A stretch of 64,000 bases of DNA from Promethearchaeota archaeon (GCA_016839705.1 JAEOTR010000048.1:1-64000), one strand, 5' to 3'; positions 17,041-26,609 are shown, counted from the first letter of the stretch. Numbers and translations: made by a program. Notes: generated from the sequence alone by a model not told the origin.

Positions 17041-17823
17041 CTATTTAATTTCATTTCTATGATTATTTTTTAGCATTATATAATGAGTTTCAATTAATAA
17101 TGTTCCATCTTCAAGTTTTATATTATCGCGATAGAATCCTTCTTTAATGAAGCCATATCTCTCAGCTATATTTTTACTTTTTATATTATAAAGTCCTATC
17201 TCTCTAATTCTCGCTATAACTTTATCCACATGGAGATATTTAAAAACAAATTCTAAAGCTTTTTTACTAGCCTCAGTTACATAGCCTTTACCTTGGTAAT
17301 TTTTGTCAATAAACCAACCAATTTCAAAAGAAGGTATTTTCCAATCAATGGGCTCAATCCAAATATGACCTAAGAATTTTAGAGTAGTTTTTTGCCAATA
17401 ACATAGGACAAAACGAATATTTTTATCCCAATCTGAAGCCAATTCTCGTATCCAGCTTTCAATTTTATTGACGTCTTCAGTATCAGTAATATATTCTAAG
17501 ATTTCTCTTAAATACTGCCTATTATCATTTTCAACCATATTGAAAAAGGATTGACCATCACCCTTTCTATACGGTCTTAGGATTAGTCTTTCTGTTTCAA
17601 AGCGGGAAGGAATTTTTAAAGAAATGTTTTCTGTATTATCTAATATTCTTATTCTTATAAATGGTAAAATATCGTAGAGAATAATTTTTGAAAATAGGTA
17701 GGAATAATGATTAAGAAAAAGAAAGTGATAAAAGTAATTAATTGAATATGCCTTAATTCTTCTCGTGTCGGAATTGTAGTTTGTATAAGCTGTAAAACTC
17801 TCCCTTTTGTGCGAGGAGTTCAT
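17041..17823 (-). CDS. GNAT acetyltransferase, RimJ/RimL type
   Basis: From about residue 84 of the longest frame the RimJ/RimL pattern is complete: SRFETERLILRPYRKGD, FLGHIWIEPID, then IGWFIDKNYQGKGYVTEAS as acetyl-CoA loop, and SKNIAERYGFIKEG. It acetylates a protein N-terminus, ribosomal protein or antibiotic-like amine; which one is not readable. The start is unclear: the nearest ATG (17823) lies 71 bases inside the upstream ABC gene and gives an N-terminal extension without family similarity, and no ATG, GTG or TTG is visible nearer the domain. Either the overlap is real or the original start was lost. Confidence 0.75.
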   Translation of the reverse strand: MNSSHKRESFTAYTNYNSDTRRIKAYSINYFYHFLFLNHYSYLFSKIILYDILPFIRIRILDNTENISLKIPSRFETERLILRPYRKGDGQSFFNMVENDNRQYLREILEYITDTEDVNKIESWIRELASDWDKNIRFVLCYWQKTTLKFLGHIWIEPIDWKIPSFEIGWFIDKNYQGKGYVTEASKKALEFVFKYLHVDKVIARIREIGLYNIKSKNIAERYGFIKEGFYRDNIKLEDGTLLIETHYIMLKNNHRNEIK

Positions 17824-19540
17824 CAAAGGTTCCCTCTTCAATGATCTTTCCTTTATCGAGTACAATGATCCTATCCGCAGCTCGGACAGTACTTAATCGG
17901 TGAGCAATGATTATGGAAGTTCGATTTTCAAGCATTTTGGAAAGTGCACGCTGTATCCGCAGCTCAGCTTGGGGATCGATTGAAGAGGTTGCCTCATCTA
18001 GTAAAATAATTTTAGGATTTGTAATGAGAGCACGGGCAAAAGAAATTAATTGACGTTGTCCCAAAGAAAGCCAGCCACCTCTCTCCCCTACTTTCGTGTC
18101 AAGTCCATCAGATAAATTGTAAACAAACTCAGCGCTTATTAAATTCAGAACATTTTCTATTTCCTCATTAGAGGCCTCTTTTCCATAGCATAAATTGTAC
18201 CGAACGGATTCTGAGAACAGGAAAGGATCCTGTAAGACAACTCCAATAGATTTTCGGAGTGAAGAAAGTGTCACGTTCCTAATATCCTGCCCATCAATTT
18301 TGATGGAACCTACCTGAATATCATATAACCTCGAGATGAGGCTTATAATGGTCGTTTTTCCTGAACCAGTTTCTCCAACAATCGCTATAAGTTCATTGGG
18401 TTGAATAGAGAGGTCGAAATCATCCAACACCATTGATTCACCTTCACCATAAGAAAATGTAACATTATTAAGGTCTATTTTTCCAGAATGACAATTTAAT
18501 GGTTGAGCGTCAAGATCTTCTGTTATCATTAAAGGGGTATCAAGTAAAATAATAATACGCTCAAATGCCGAAAAAGAAGTTTGGATTAGTGCATATAATC
18601 CTGCGATAATCATTAGTGGCTCGAGAAATGAATTGAGGTAAAGGATAAACAGAACAAGGCTTCCTACTGTCACAGCTCCTTGTGTTTGTAGCGTCATGCT
18701 ACCCCCAACAAATAAAACCAAAACAATTGTCAGTTTAGTGTAGGTTTCATAGAATGGACTAAAAATGCTACTCCAACGGAAAGCACTTAACCCTTTTTTG
18801 TAATACTTTTCATTCAGTTTATCGAAGTCTAAACGATCATGCTCATATCGTGCAAAAGATTGTGAAACTCGTGCTCCAGATATGGACTCTGCCATTGAGG
18901 CTATATATTTTGCATTGTAATCTCTATAATCATCCCATTTAGTCCGAACAAAACGTCGTTGAAAAATTGCGAATATTATAATAACAGGGAAGAGTGATAT
19001 TGTAAGAAGTGTTAATGGAAGAGAAATTGACAAGCAGACTATTAGTCCTCCTACTACCATAAAAAGCGATGAGAATGCCATCATAAACTCCCCAGAAAGT
19101 ATAGGTTGAATGGAAGCAATGTCACTTGTCATTCGAGCTATTGAATCTCCCGAAGGTGTTTTATCAAAATATTCCATGCTAATATCTTGTAGTTTCTCAT
19201 AGGTATCTCTTCTTAAGTTATGAATTGTTTTTTCACCAACTATTAATAAAAGCCACCTTTGAACATACATCGGGATAATCCGTAGAACTACCACAACAAG
19301 ATATAGAAAACCGATTATTAAAAACTCCGATCTTCTTCCTTGAGTGACATAATTGTCGAGAATTATCTTTATCATGTAAGGTCCTAACGAAAAAAATATA
19401 GTTTGGATAATCATCATTAATAACGCAATTAACATCAGTTTCTTGTGAACAAAGAGATATTTCAACATCTGTTTTATCAAAATTTTGTCAGAGATAGTTC
19501 TTTTGGAATTTTTTTCATCAGATCCCATTCTAGGTTTCAT
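17753..19540 (-). CDS. ABC exporter half-transporter with canonical Walker B Glu and degenerate signature
   Basis: Six transmembrane helices of the type 1 exporter fold are followed by an ATPase domain. It has Walker A GETGSGKTT, Walker B ILLDEATSSID with the catalytic Glu, and the H-loop IIAHRLSTVRAA. The signature reads LSLGQRQ rather than LSGGQ. The upstream gene overlaps it by 11 bases and has the reciprocal defects, so the two proteins should form a heterodimer with one competent and one degenerate ATP site, as in BmrCD or TM287/288. Such exporters move drugs, lipids or peptides; the substrate is unknown. Length (595 residues) is normal. Confidence 0.92.
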   Translation of the reverse strand: MKPRMGSDEKNSKRTISDKILIKQMLKYLFVHKKLMLIALLMMIIQTIFFSLGPYMIKIILDNYVTQGRRSEFLIIGFLYLVVVVLRIIPMYVQRWLLLIVGEKTIHNLRRDTYEKLQDISMEYFDKTPSGDSIARMTSDIASIQPILSGEFMMAFSSLFMVVGGLIVCLSISLPLTLLTISLFPVIIIFAIFQRRFVRTKWDDYRDYNAKYIASMAESISGARVSQSFARYEHDRLDFDKLNEKYYKKGLSAFRWSSIFSPFYETYTKLTIVLVLFVGGSMTLQTQGAVTVGSLVLFILYLNSFLEPLMIIAGLYALIQTSFSAFERIIILLDTPLMITEDLDAQPLNCHSGKIDLNNVTFSYGEGESMVLDDFDLSIQPNELIAIVGETGSGKTTIISLISRLYDIQVGSIKIDGQDIRNVTLSSLRKSIGVVLQDPFLFSESVRYNLCYGKEASNEEIENVLNLISAEFVYNLSDGLDTKVGERGGWLSLGQRQLISFARALITNPKIILLDEATSSIDPQAELRIQRALSKMLENRTSIIIAHRLSTVRAADRIIVLDKGKIIEEGTFDELLAQKGEFYSLYKLQFRHEKN

Positions 19541-21338
19541 CCTCCATACTTTCTAACATTTCAAGATCTAAAACGCCATCAATTTGTGTTTCATAGAGAC
19601 GTTTATATATACCATTCTTAGAGAGCAGGTTATTATGTGTTCCTTGCTCTGCAATAGTTCCTTTATCCATTATTACAATCCAATCTGTAAATTTTATTGT
19701 TGAGAGACGTTGAGTAATAAAAATCGTAGTTCGGTTCTCCAACAAAGCTTCTAAAGCACCTTGGATTTTCCTCTCTGTTTTGACATCGACTGAAGAAAGC
19801 GCGTCATCAAAGATTACAATTAATGGATCCGCGAGAAGGGCACGTGCAATGGAAAGGCGTTGTCTTTGACCTCCACTTAGAGTTATTCCTCGTTCTCCAA
19901 TTATCGTATTGTATCCGTTAGGAAGACTTTCAATGAACTCGTGAATTTGAGATACTTTTGCCACTTGAATGATCTCTTTTTTTGTCGCCAGCGGATTTCC
20001 AAATGCAATATTTTCTCCGATACTCCTTGAGAAAAGAAATGTTTCTTGATCACAAAAACCTATTTTTTTTCGTATTGATTCTAATTTCAAATTCCGAACA
20101 TCTAACCCATCTATTTTTACTACCCCTTCCGTAACATCGTAGAACCTCGGGATCAAATTGATCAATGAACTCTTCCCAGAACCAGTACCACCCAAGAGGG
20201 CTATAGTGCTTCCCGCGGGTATTAATAATGTAATCTCTTCTAATACAGGCTCTTCCTTATAACCAAAACTCACATCTTCAAATTTAATTTCACCTTTTCC
20301 ATCATCTGGAAGGTTGATCGCACTTGGATCGTCCATTATTACGGGAATGCTTTCAATTACCTGAAAAATCCTTGCTCCAAGTGCCTGGCCTTGTCCTAAC
20401 ACAACACCAAGGCGGGTTATATGATTAATTGGCACAAAGAGACGTCCGGAGAGCATAATAGATGCGATAAGAAGCCCTGCTGTCATCTCGTTATTCATGA
20501 CTAAGGTTCCTCCTAACAATATTACGATTGAAACTAAAATTCCTCCAATTAAAAGCATTTGAGGCCAAATTGCTGCCTCATACTTATGTGCTTTAATCAT
20601 ATAATCTCGGTATTGAGAATTATCTCTATCAAATCTTATAAGATCTTTTTTTCTCGCGTCAAATACTCGTGAAACAATGGCTCCTGCGATATTTTCTTGA
20701 AGTACTTTGTTAAGCATGCCAATTTGTTTTCGAGCATCAAAATATAATGGCCAGAACTTTTTCTTAAAATTCCTTGTCGTAAACCACATTATCGGTAGAA
20801 AAAGTACACAGATGATTCCTATTAATAAATTAATACTAAATAACAGTGATAATAGTACAGTAAATTCGGATATCATTAACGTACCATTAATGGGTATTGC
20901 AAAGAAGAAATCTGCAACTATCCCTATGTCAGAGGTTGACCTGGAAATGATTTCGCCTGTACTATGCTCTCCAAAATATTTATGAGATTGTCTTTGAAGT
21001 GAGTCAAATACTTCTTCCCGGAGTTTTTTAAATATACCTTGATGTAAATTCCCTACAAAAAAAAACGCAAAACCTTGGGCAAGGAATCCAGATAATGCTA
21101 TAAAGATGAGAAGTAATAAGTATAACAAAACCTTTGTGCTAGCCATTTCAAGATTTTCCAGGCTAGCGTATATGACATCGAATGCGAGACCTGTAATATA
21201 TGGTGTAATTGACCATACAAGCCCCCAAATAGCTGTACATGATATTGTTAAAAGTAGGGTGCGCTTATTTAATGAAAAATGTCCGAATAATTTTCGAATA
21301 GTACTTTTTTCTCTACTATTATTTTTTACTTTTCTCAC
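19530..21338 (-). CDS. ABC exporter half-transporter with degenerate Walker B and canonical signature
   Basis: This is the first gene of the exporter pair, starting with GTG. A six-helix membrane domain carries the usual coupling motif (FGEHSTGEIISRSTSDI). The ATPase domain has Walker A GGTGSGKSS, signature LSGGQRQRLS, and Walker B IVIFDDALSSVD in which the catalytic Glu is Asp; the H-loop His is replaced by Gln in FITQRLST. These changes mark the degenerate partner of a heterodimeric exporter. Its 3' end overlaps the second subunit gene by 11 bases, which suggests translational coupling and fixed stoichiometry. Confidence 0.92.
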   Translation of the reverse strand: MRKVKNNSREKSTIRKLFGHFSLNKRTLLLTISCTAIWGLVWSITPYITGLAFDVIYASLENLEMASTKVLLYLLLLIFIALSGFLAQGFAFFFVGNLHQGIFKKLREEVFDSLQRQSHKYFGEHSTGEIISRSTSDIGIVADFFFAIPINGTLMISEFTVLLSLLFSINLLIGIICVLFLPIMWFTTRNFKKKFWPLYFDARKQIGMLNKVLQENIAGAIVSRVFDARKKDLIRFDRDNSQYRDYMIKAHKYEAAIWPQMLLIGGILVSIVILLGGTLVMNNEMTAGLLIASIMLSGRLFVPINHITRLGVVLGQGQALGARIFQVIESIPVIMDDPSAINLPDDGKGEIKFEDVSFGYKEEPVLEEITLLIPAGSTIALLGGTGSGKSSLINLIPRFYDVTEGVVKIDGLDVRNLKLESIRKKIGFCDQETFLFSRSIGENIAFGNPLATKKEIIQVAKVSQIHEFIESLPNGYNTIIGERGITLSGGQRQRLSIARALLADPLIVIFDDALSSVDVKTERKIQGALEALLENRTTIFITQRLSTIKFTDWIVIMDKGTIAEQGTHNNLLSKNGIYKRLYETQIDGVLDLEMLESMEDET

Positions 21339-21360
21339 CCTCTGTAAAGTTCAATTCTGA

Positions 21361-21779
21361 AGTGTACTATTTTTATTGCAGTGAAAGTAAGGTAAAATTT
21401 GGAAGTATTTTACATTTTATAATGGATCTATTAAGTAATATACTAGAACTACCAAATATTTAAATTTTTACATTTTTCCTTCGAGAGTGCATAGTTCCTT
21501 TATCATAGAACCGAAAACTTTAAATATTATTCGTCCCTATATTAAATTAAGGAAGTAATTTTATGTTTTATAACTAGCTGTTCTTATTCTCTTACCTTTT
21601 TAATCTCATTTGTTTCGTTTAAATTTCTTATTTAATTTAGATCTCAACTCTTAGGGAGTGTTCTATCAACGACATTATAAATTTCACGAATAGTATCATT
21701 TAAAAGGATGACACCAATCACCTAAGAAATAATAGAAAAATAAAAAATTAATAAAATAATATTTATAATTAGGTTTTCT
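21361..21779. other. Gene-poor spacer with a short coding remnant
   Basis: About 420 bases lie between the ABC operon promoter and the flavodoxin gene. It includes a TATA-like ACTTTAAATAT near 21514 on the plus strand and an A-rich leader ending in an ATG that opens only a four-codon frame. On the minus strand a 25-codon frame (separate entry) looks like a gene tail. No RNA gene was recognised. Confidence 0.4.
21644..21721 (-). pseudogene. Possible remnant of a protein C-terminus
   Basis: A 25-codon minus-strand frame opening with GTG reads VIGVILLNDTIREIYNVVDR and ends five residues later. Its amino-acid pattern (alternating hydrophobic strand, then an amphipathic helix with a D-R-T-L-P end) and codon use look like real coding sequence, but it is preceded by a stop and has no body. 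It lies 58 bases downstream of the flavodoxin gene on the same strand. It may be the tail of a lost gene or a small protein; the parent family is not recognised. Confidence 0.25.
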
Positions 21780-22238
21780 TCAAACCTTGAGTTTCTCGCC
21801 CAGTTCTAAAGCCCACGCTTTAACTTTTTCAGTATTAGTATAATCAAAATTAGAATATCTACCACCAAAGGCTTCGGTTGCTACGGGATGAATATGGGGA
21901 TGTTTCGCTAGTTTCTTGTTGATAAACTTTGAAATAGCCTCATCATAACTCTCAGGAACTCCTGCCATTCCGGAGGATAGGAAAATAGCCACTTTTTTGT
22001 TATCAAAGTTTTTTTTTAAAAATTTCTTAGCTTTCCCATACCACATTCCCATTCTAATTCCGCTACCAATGATTATATTATCATACTGAGAAAGATCGGG
22101 TTTAGAATTCTTTTTAAGATTAACCAAATCTACGTCAAATCCATGTTGTTCTTGTAAAATTTGTTTTATAATCTCAGCGTTCTCTTCTGTTACACCTGAT
22201 TTGGTTACGTAGGCTATAAGAGTTTTATTCCCATTCAA
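21780..22238 (-). CDS. Flavodoxin-domain protein (HemG/protoporphyrinogen-oxidase-like)
   Basis: The FMN phosphate-binding loop is YVTKSGVTEENAEI (T/S-x-S/T-G-x-T), followed by NIIIGSGIRMGMWYGKAKKF and VAIFLSSGMAG. These are features of the flavodoxin_5 group with HemG-like members that transfer electrons to or from FMN. At 152 residues it is the usual single-domain size. Start is TTG at 22238. It is probably a cytoplasmic electron carrier; partner not evident from its neighbours. Confidence 0.82.
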   Translation of the reverse strand: MNGNKTLIAYVTKSGVTEENAEIIKQILQEQHGFDVDLVNLKKNSKPDLSQYDNIIIGSGIRMGMWYGKAKKFLKKNFDNKKVAIFLSSGMAGVPESYDEAISKFINKKLAKHPHIHPVATEAFGGRYSNFDYTNTEKVKAWALELGEKLKV

Positions 22239-22408
22239 ATAATATCACCAATTTTGTTAAATTAAAAAATCAATATTAATCAATAGGAGTCCAATTTCCC
22301 ATAACTCAACATTTTACAATATTTAAGAATATTTGCTAAATTGGGATCGAAATTATATACAAAAGTATCAAAATACATTTTGAATCATCATAAAATCAAA
22401 ATTTCAAT

Positions 22409-22415
22409 AGGAGGT
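22409..22415 (+). promoter_or_regulatory. Strong Shine-Dalgarno for the M50-like peptidase
   Basis: AGGAGGT sits seven bases before the ATG at 22423. It is the most complete anti-16S match seen in the window and fixes this start; most other genes here have weak or no such motif. Confidence 0.65.
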
Positions 22416-22422
22416 ATTGTAA

Positions 22423-23406
22423 ATGGAAAAAGAGAGAATGTTTAAAATTTTAATCGGTTTGAAGATTACTATAATAGTAATAGCCTTAATTTTAGTAATA
22501 TTAAATATTAATGTCATTTCTGTTATTCATGCTCGGGAGAGTGAATCCTTACCTGTCATAAAGTATGAAACATATACCTCAATGGAGTTATCATTATTCT
22601 ATTTTATAATAATATTGGCAGCAATTAATATTATCTTAATAATTTTTAAACGCTTTGAACAGATAAGACCTTATTTTTTTGCGTTAACACCAATAATCTT
22701 GATTATTTTACTTATTTTCTTAAACCTAAATCCTCATTCAATAATAATTAATCCTACAGGATGGCCACCAACCCAATTAGATGTTTTAGAAATTGGGGCA
22801 ATCTTTGCAATTATTCTACAAATCTTTCTAGCGATTGATTCGATTGTAATGCTTTATAGAGAAGGCTTCTTGAAAAAATATTTTTATTTCATAGTAATAT
22901 TGATTGCAGCATTTTTATTGAGTGATCTTATACATGAGGGTGGTCATGCTTTTTTTATTTTAATTTCTGGTGGGAATATAACTCAATTTTATCCATTTCC
23001 TGTTATAATGGGCGGAGAGTTCAATGCAGGTTTTGTTAGTTATAGTAATGTCCCTTCAAGTTTTGTACCTTTAGTTTTGCTAGGAGGTGAAATTTTTCAA
23101 TGGCTTACATTGGGGATTGTTACAGGGATTCTATATTTACGCAAACCAAAAAAACCCCTGAAGTTCTTATTAGCAATTTTACTAATTCTATCAATATTGG
23201 ATTTTCCGTTATATGCTATAAATAATTCTATGGGCTTTCCACATTGGTTTTTAATCGGTAGCACAAATGGAGATATAATCATGTTTTCAGCTTTAACTGA
23301 ATTTCCATTATTGATATTATTAATTGTAGCTGTTATTCAATTGATTTTAGGAGTATTACTTCTTTATTATTTAATATATAAACAAAGGAATCACTTTTTT
23401 GATTAA
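22423..23406 (+). CDS. Membrane-embedded zinc metalloprotease, M50-like
   Basis: About eight hydrophobic helices are present. The fifth region holds LIHEGGHAFFILISGG, the H-E-x-x-H zinc motif placed inside a membrane helix as in site-2 proteases. A late segment L-L-G-G-E-I-F-Q-W resembles the second conserved region, though the canonical N-x-x-P-D-G is not obvious. Family members cleave membrane-bound regulators or precursors. The long membrane N-terminus before HEGGH is unlike RseP and nearer to divergent archaeal M50 proteins. It is a single gene. Confidence 0.72.
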   Translation: MEKERMFKILIGLKITIIVIALILVILNINVISVIHARESESLPVIKYETYTSMELSLFYFIIILAAINIILIIFKRFEQIRPYFFALTPIILIILLIFLNLNPHSIIINPTGWPPTQLDVLEIGAIFAIILQIFLAIDSIVMLYREGFLKKYFYFIVILIAAFLLSDLIHEGGHAFFILISGGNITQFYPFPVIMGGEFNAGFVSYSNVPSSFVPLVLLGGEIFQWLTLGIVTGILYLRKPKKPLKFLLAILLILSILDFPLYAINNSMGFPHWFLIGSTNGDIIMFSALTEFPLLILLIVAVIQLILGVLLLYYLIYKQRNHFFD

Positions 23407-23450
23407 ATTACTCTACTCTTCTATAAAATTCAGTTTAATCATCAAAAATT

Positions 23451-24296
23451 TTATTCTTCATAGAGCTTTATATCTTCCAAGATATTTCCTATCTTAGAAA
23501 AAACACCTGTTATTAAGCTTAATTCTTTTCTCGACATAATTGCTCGTTCAAAAACATTTCTAAATGCAAAATATACGTTTTCTTTCTTATGGTTTCTAAT
23601 TTTTAATTTCTCAATTAGTTTTTCAACAATTTTTAAAAGAATCTGGCGATTTTCTCGGTTTGCTAACAAGACTGGATTTTTTCCTCTTCCTATGTTTACC
23701 ATATTTACTTTCTTAAATATTTCATATAAAATAATACCACAAGCATGAGATATATTTAGTGTTGGGTATGAAGATCCAGTGGGTATCCTTAGAATTATAT
23801 CGGCAAGACTGATCTCCTCGTTATCCAACCCCCGAGATTCTCTTCCAAATAAAATAGCAACTTGTAAAGGTCTTGTGGAAGATGGAAAAGTAAAGTTTTC
23901 AGGAAAAATAGCTAATCTTTGGATATTAGAAAATCTCTTTCCTTTAGAAGTTGTAGCAAGAATTATGTCAAAATCTTTAAGGTAGTTCTTAAGTTTATTA
24001 ACATGATTGTTCTGTTCCTTTAGTTCTATTACATCTGCATTCAACAGAATATCTTTTCCATGCATCGCAAATCCATGAGTTCTATGAATGAATATATTCT
24101 CTGATCTCTCAATAGGATTGAAGATCACAAGCTTTTCAAAATCAAAATTAGCCATAACCCGGGCTATGGATCCTATATTGGCAGCATGTTCAGGACGAAT
24201 CAAAATAACTGTGAAATCTAAGTTTTTAAACTCATCAGCTCTTTGCGTTTCTTGATATAATTCCAAATCTCGTTTAAATTTCTTTTTGTTCGACAT
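23451..24296 (-). CDS. trmJ: SpoU/TrmH-family tRNA 2'-O-methyltransferase, TrmJ-like
   Basis: The SPOUT signatures are clear: motif 1 VILIRPEHAANIGSIARVMAN, written here only to its first twenty residues in the protein (positions about 29-49), motif 2 ILFGRESRGLDNEEI, and motif 3 IPTGSSYPTLNISHACGII (P-x-L-N-x-S-x-A). These build the knotted AdoMet site. TrmJ methylates the ribose of nucleotide 32 in tRNA; the archaeal enzyme is known to act on C32. The C-terminal helical extension (IVEKLIEKLKI onwards) matches TrmJ length. ATG start. Confidence 0.88.
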   Translation of the reverse strand: MSNKKKFKRDLELYQETQRADEFKNLDFTVILIRPEHAANIGSIARVMANFDFEKLVIFNPIERSENIFIHRTHGFAMHGKDILLNADVIELKEQNNHVNKLKNYLKDFDIILATTSKGKRFSNIQRLAIFPENFTFPSSTRPLQVAILFGRESRGLDNEEISLADIILRIPTGSSYPTLNISHACGIILYEIFKKVNMVNIGRGKNPVLLANRENRQILLKIVEKLIEKLKIRNHKKENVYFAFRNVFERAIMSRKELSLITGVFSKIGNILEDIKLYEE

Positions 24297-24432
24297 AGTT
24301 TTACCCTTTTTCCATTATATAGATAGAATTTCAATTTAAATAAATAAAGATATAGGTAAAATATTTATTTAAGTTTAAAGTTTTAAATGAAAGAAAAAAT
24401 AAAAAAGGAAGTTATGAAGTGTATTGAAAAAC

Positions 24433-25086
24433 TTACTTAAGCGGGGAATATGGGAGTGTATAAATAGCAACTATTCTTTCTTTAATAGCATTATCTCGAA
24501 GGTCTCGAACCCATTGTGAAGCTTGAGTAAAAGGTCTATAAGCCATATTTTCAGTCTTCCAAAGTATATCACCCTTCCATAAATCGATTACTTCATTTGG
24601 ATTTCCTGCAATTGGGCGCCAACAGGCGATAATCGGAATCGTTTTATATCCTGAAGCTACCCCTTCAAGAAAGATAGGCATTCTACCTGGATTCACGTTA
24701 AGAATCGCCATGCTATAAGCTTTAAGAGGGTTTTTCTGACTATCCTCAATTGCTTTATGTAAGATCTCTGGAGGTACTGCACCTGTTGGCTCAAGTAGGC
24801 GAGTTCGACGTTCAGGAGCAAAAACCTCCAATTGAGCCATATACTCACCCCATCTTTTATCTTGACTAGCATTAATCCGAAAATTCTTCAAGGCTTGCAT
24901 ATCATCAAATTCAATAATTTGGATTGTTTGAAATGCCCATTCATAATACCCATTCCAAGCAGCTACTAAACGTGCTCCAAGATCCTTACATGTAGGCACC
25001 AGCAATTCTTGAGCGATCTTAATATACTCGTCCCGAATATCAGGACTCGCCGGTGTAATATTTAAAGTTTGTTCTAAATAAATCAT
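24433..25086 (-). CDS. NIPSNAP-like dimeric alpha/beta-barrel protein, copy 2
   Basis: Two tandem ferredoxin-like halves are visible. The first runs from IYLEQTLNITP through a helix and the strand ARLVAAWNGYYEW to a helix-end WGEYMAQLEVFAPERRTRL; the second from LKAYSMAILNVNPGRMP to IIACWRPIAGNPNEVIDLW. This arrangement is that of NIPSNAP-type dimeric alpha/beta barrels. It is closely related to the protein encoded just upstream (25240-25884), sharing AGNPNEV-x-D-L-W-K-G and FAPERR. Biochemical role unknown; such barrels often bind small aromatic ligands or heme. ATG start, own spacer of about 150 bases. Confidence 0.68.
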   Translation of the reverse strand: MIYLEQTLNITPASPDIRDEYIKIAQELLVPTCKDLGARLVAAWNGYYEWAFQTIQIIEFDDMQALKNFRINASQDKRWGEYMAQLEVFAPERRTRLLEPTGAVPPEILHKAIEDSQKNPLKAYSMAILNVNPGRMPIFLEGVASGYKTIPIIACWRPIAGNPNEVIDLWKGDILWKTENMAYRPFTQASQWVRDLRDNAIKERIVAIYTLPYSPLK

Positions 25087-25239
25087 CTTTCAAATCTACC
25101 TTTACTTTAAGAAATTAAAAAGTATATAATTATATCTGATTCAAAGAAAGGTGATTATTAAAGTTTCTATAGATTTCATTTTTAAAAAATTAAAGGATAA
25201 TCTTAAATAAAGAACAATTGAGATATTAGTTAAATAAAA

Positions 25240-25884
25240 CTATTTTAATGCAGAATATGGGAGAGGGAATATTTGTACTAAACGCTCTTTTGGTGCCAAT
25301 TCTCGAAGCCTTCGAAACCATTCTTTCAACCCTTCAATAGCAGGTTCATATTCTTTTGGTATTAAAGATCCTTTCCATAAATCATTTACTTCATTTGGAT
25401 TTCCAGCAATTGGACGCCAACTGGCAATAACAGGTTCATTTTTTGACAAATTTTTAACAAATTCAACAAATTCAGGCATTTTATTTGGAGTAACCTCAAG
25501 GGTTGCGAAACTATAAACCTTTAATGCTGTCTCCTGACTTTCCTCGATTGCTTTGTGGAGTGTTGCAGGCGGAATTGCCCCTATTGGCTCAAATAATCGA
25601 GAGCGACGTTCCGGAGCGAATATTTCTAATTGTGTGATATATTCACCCCATTGCTGATCTTTATTAGATTTAATTCGGAATTCTTTTAAGGCTTCGAAAT
25701 CACTAAATTCAAAAACATGATTAACCTGATAGTACCATTCATAAGTACTAAACCAGGCAACTACCATTCGTACTCCTAAACGCTCACATACAGGTATTAA
25801 TAGATTTTGACCAACCTCTACAAAAAAATCGAGAGTTTCTGGAGTAGCCGGTGTCAAATTCAAAATTTCTTGTAGGTAAATCAT
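25240..25884 (-). CDS. NIPSNAP-like dimeric alpha/beta-barrel protein, copy 1
   Basis: This is the upstream member of a tandem pair. It shares with copy 2 the start IYL-x-x-x-L-N-x-T-P-A, the blocks WGEY-x-x-QLE-x-FAPERR and IASWRPIAGNPNEV, and a final LPYS-x-LK. Residues differ mostly in the second half's first strand and the C-terminal helix, suggesting divergence of ligand or partner after an old duplication. The two genes are separated by 153 bases, so either separate promoters or a two-gene operon is possible. Function unknown. Confidence 0.68.
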   Translation of the reverse strand: MIYLQEILNLTPATPETLDFFVEVGQNLLIPVCERLGVRMVVAWFSTYEWYYQVNHVFEFSDFEALKEFRIKSNKDQQWGEYITQLEIFAPERRSRLFEPIGAIPPATLHKAIEESQETALKVYSFATLEVTPNKMPEFVEFVKNLSKNEPVIASWRPIAGNPNEVNDLWKGSLIPKEYEPAIEGLKEWFRRLRELAPKERLVQIFPLPYSALK

Positions 25885-26015
25885 AATTCAAATCACGTTC
25901 TATTTTAATAGTCTAATTCTTTACAGCCATTTTAATATTAAGGATTTTATAGTAATTGAAAGATATAAATATCTTTAGTATCATTAAATAGTTAAATCAA
26001 ATGGGAATTAATTAA

Positions 26016-26609
26016 ATGCCAGTATATAGAAATATCGGCGAATTTCTCGAGTTTATTAATATTAGTAATGATGAGTTCACTATATTCGAATGGAAACCAC
26101 CCAAATCTTTTAGAAGATTTGATCTAGATTTAAATATTGTTAAAGAAAATCCTCTTAGTGATATTTTTTTCCATAAAGACAAGGGTAATATGAAGATTGT
26201 TCACATTAGGAATAATAACCTTATATATACTGTTGGAGCTAGTATAAAAGTACAATTCCAATTATTAGAAGCTTTATTGGAGCATGTAAGTTTTAAATTC
26301 CACGAAACTTACGATATAGATGTTATTTTATCCTACAGCAACTTTAATCCTAATATTTTTAATAATTTTAAAGAAATGATTGAAGATATTATAAAAAATT
26401 TTGCCGATTTAGATCTAGTCAAGAGAATCCAAGTTGAGTGTAGGGTTTGTCGAACTGTTCTTCCATTATTTGTAAAAAGGAGTTTTATTCAAAACGCAGA
26501 ATCTTATCCCGTTCCTATTGTATATGTTCATGAGGGTCACGCTATACTATGTTTTATCGATCAAAATTTTCAACACCGTGGCGTAGAGCTTGTGAATATA
26601 ACAGGATAA
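26016..26609 (+). CDS. Hypothetical protein, possible longin/roadblock-like fold with Cys pair
   Basis: The 197-residue protein is not assigned to a known family. Residues 65-125 give a strand KIVHIRNNNLIYTVG, a long helix VQFQLLEALLEHVSFKF, a strand with IDVILSYS and a second helix FKEMIEDIIKNF; this order fits a small alpha/beta sensor-like fold of the roadblock/longin kind. A C-terminal part has CRVCRT (C-x2-C), a P-V-P-I-V-Y-V-H-E-G-H-A strand and C-F-I-D-Q-N. It heads a 6-kb group of Asgard-type genes that ends with the longin-GTPase fusion. Function unknown. Confidence 0.55.
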   Translation: MPVYRNIGEFLEFINISNDEFTIFEWKPPKSFRRFDLDLNIVKENPLSDIFFHKDKGNMKIVHIRNNNLIYTVGASIKVQFQLLEALLEHVSFKFHETYDIDVILSYSNFNPNIFNNFKEMIEDIIKNFADLDLVKRIQVECRVCRTVLPLFVKRSFIQNAESYPVPIVYVHEGHAILCFIDQNFQHRGVELVNITG

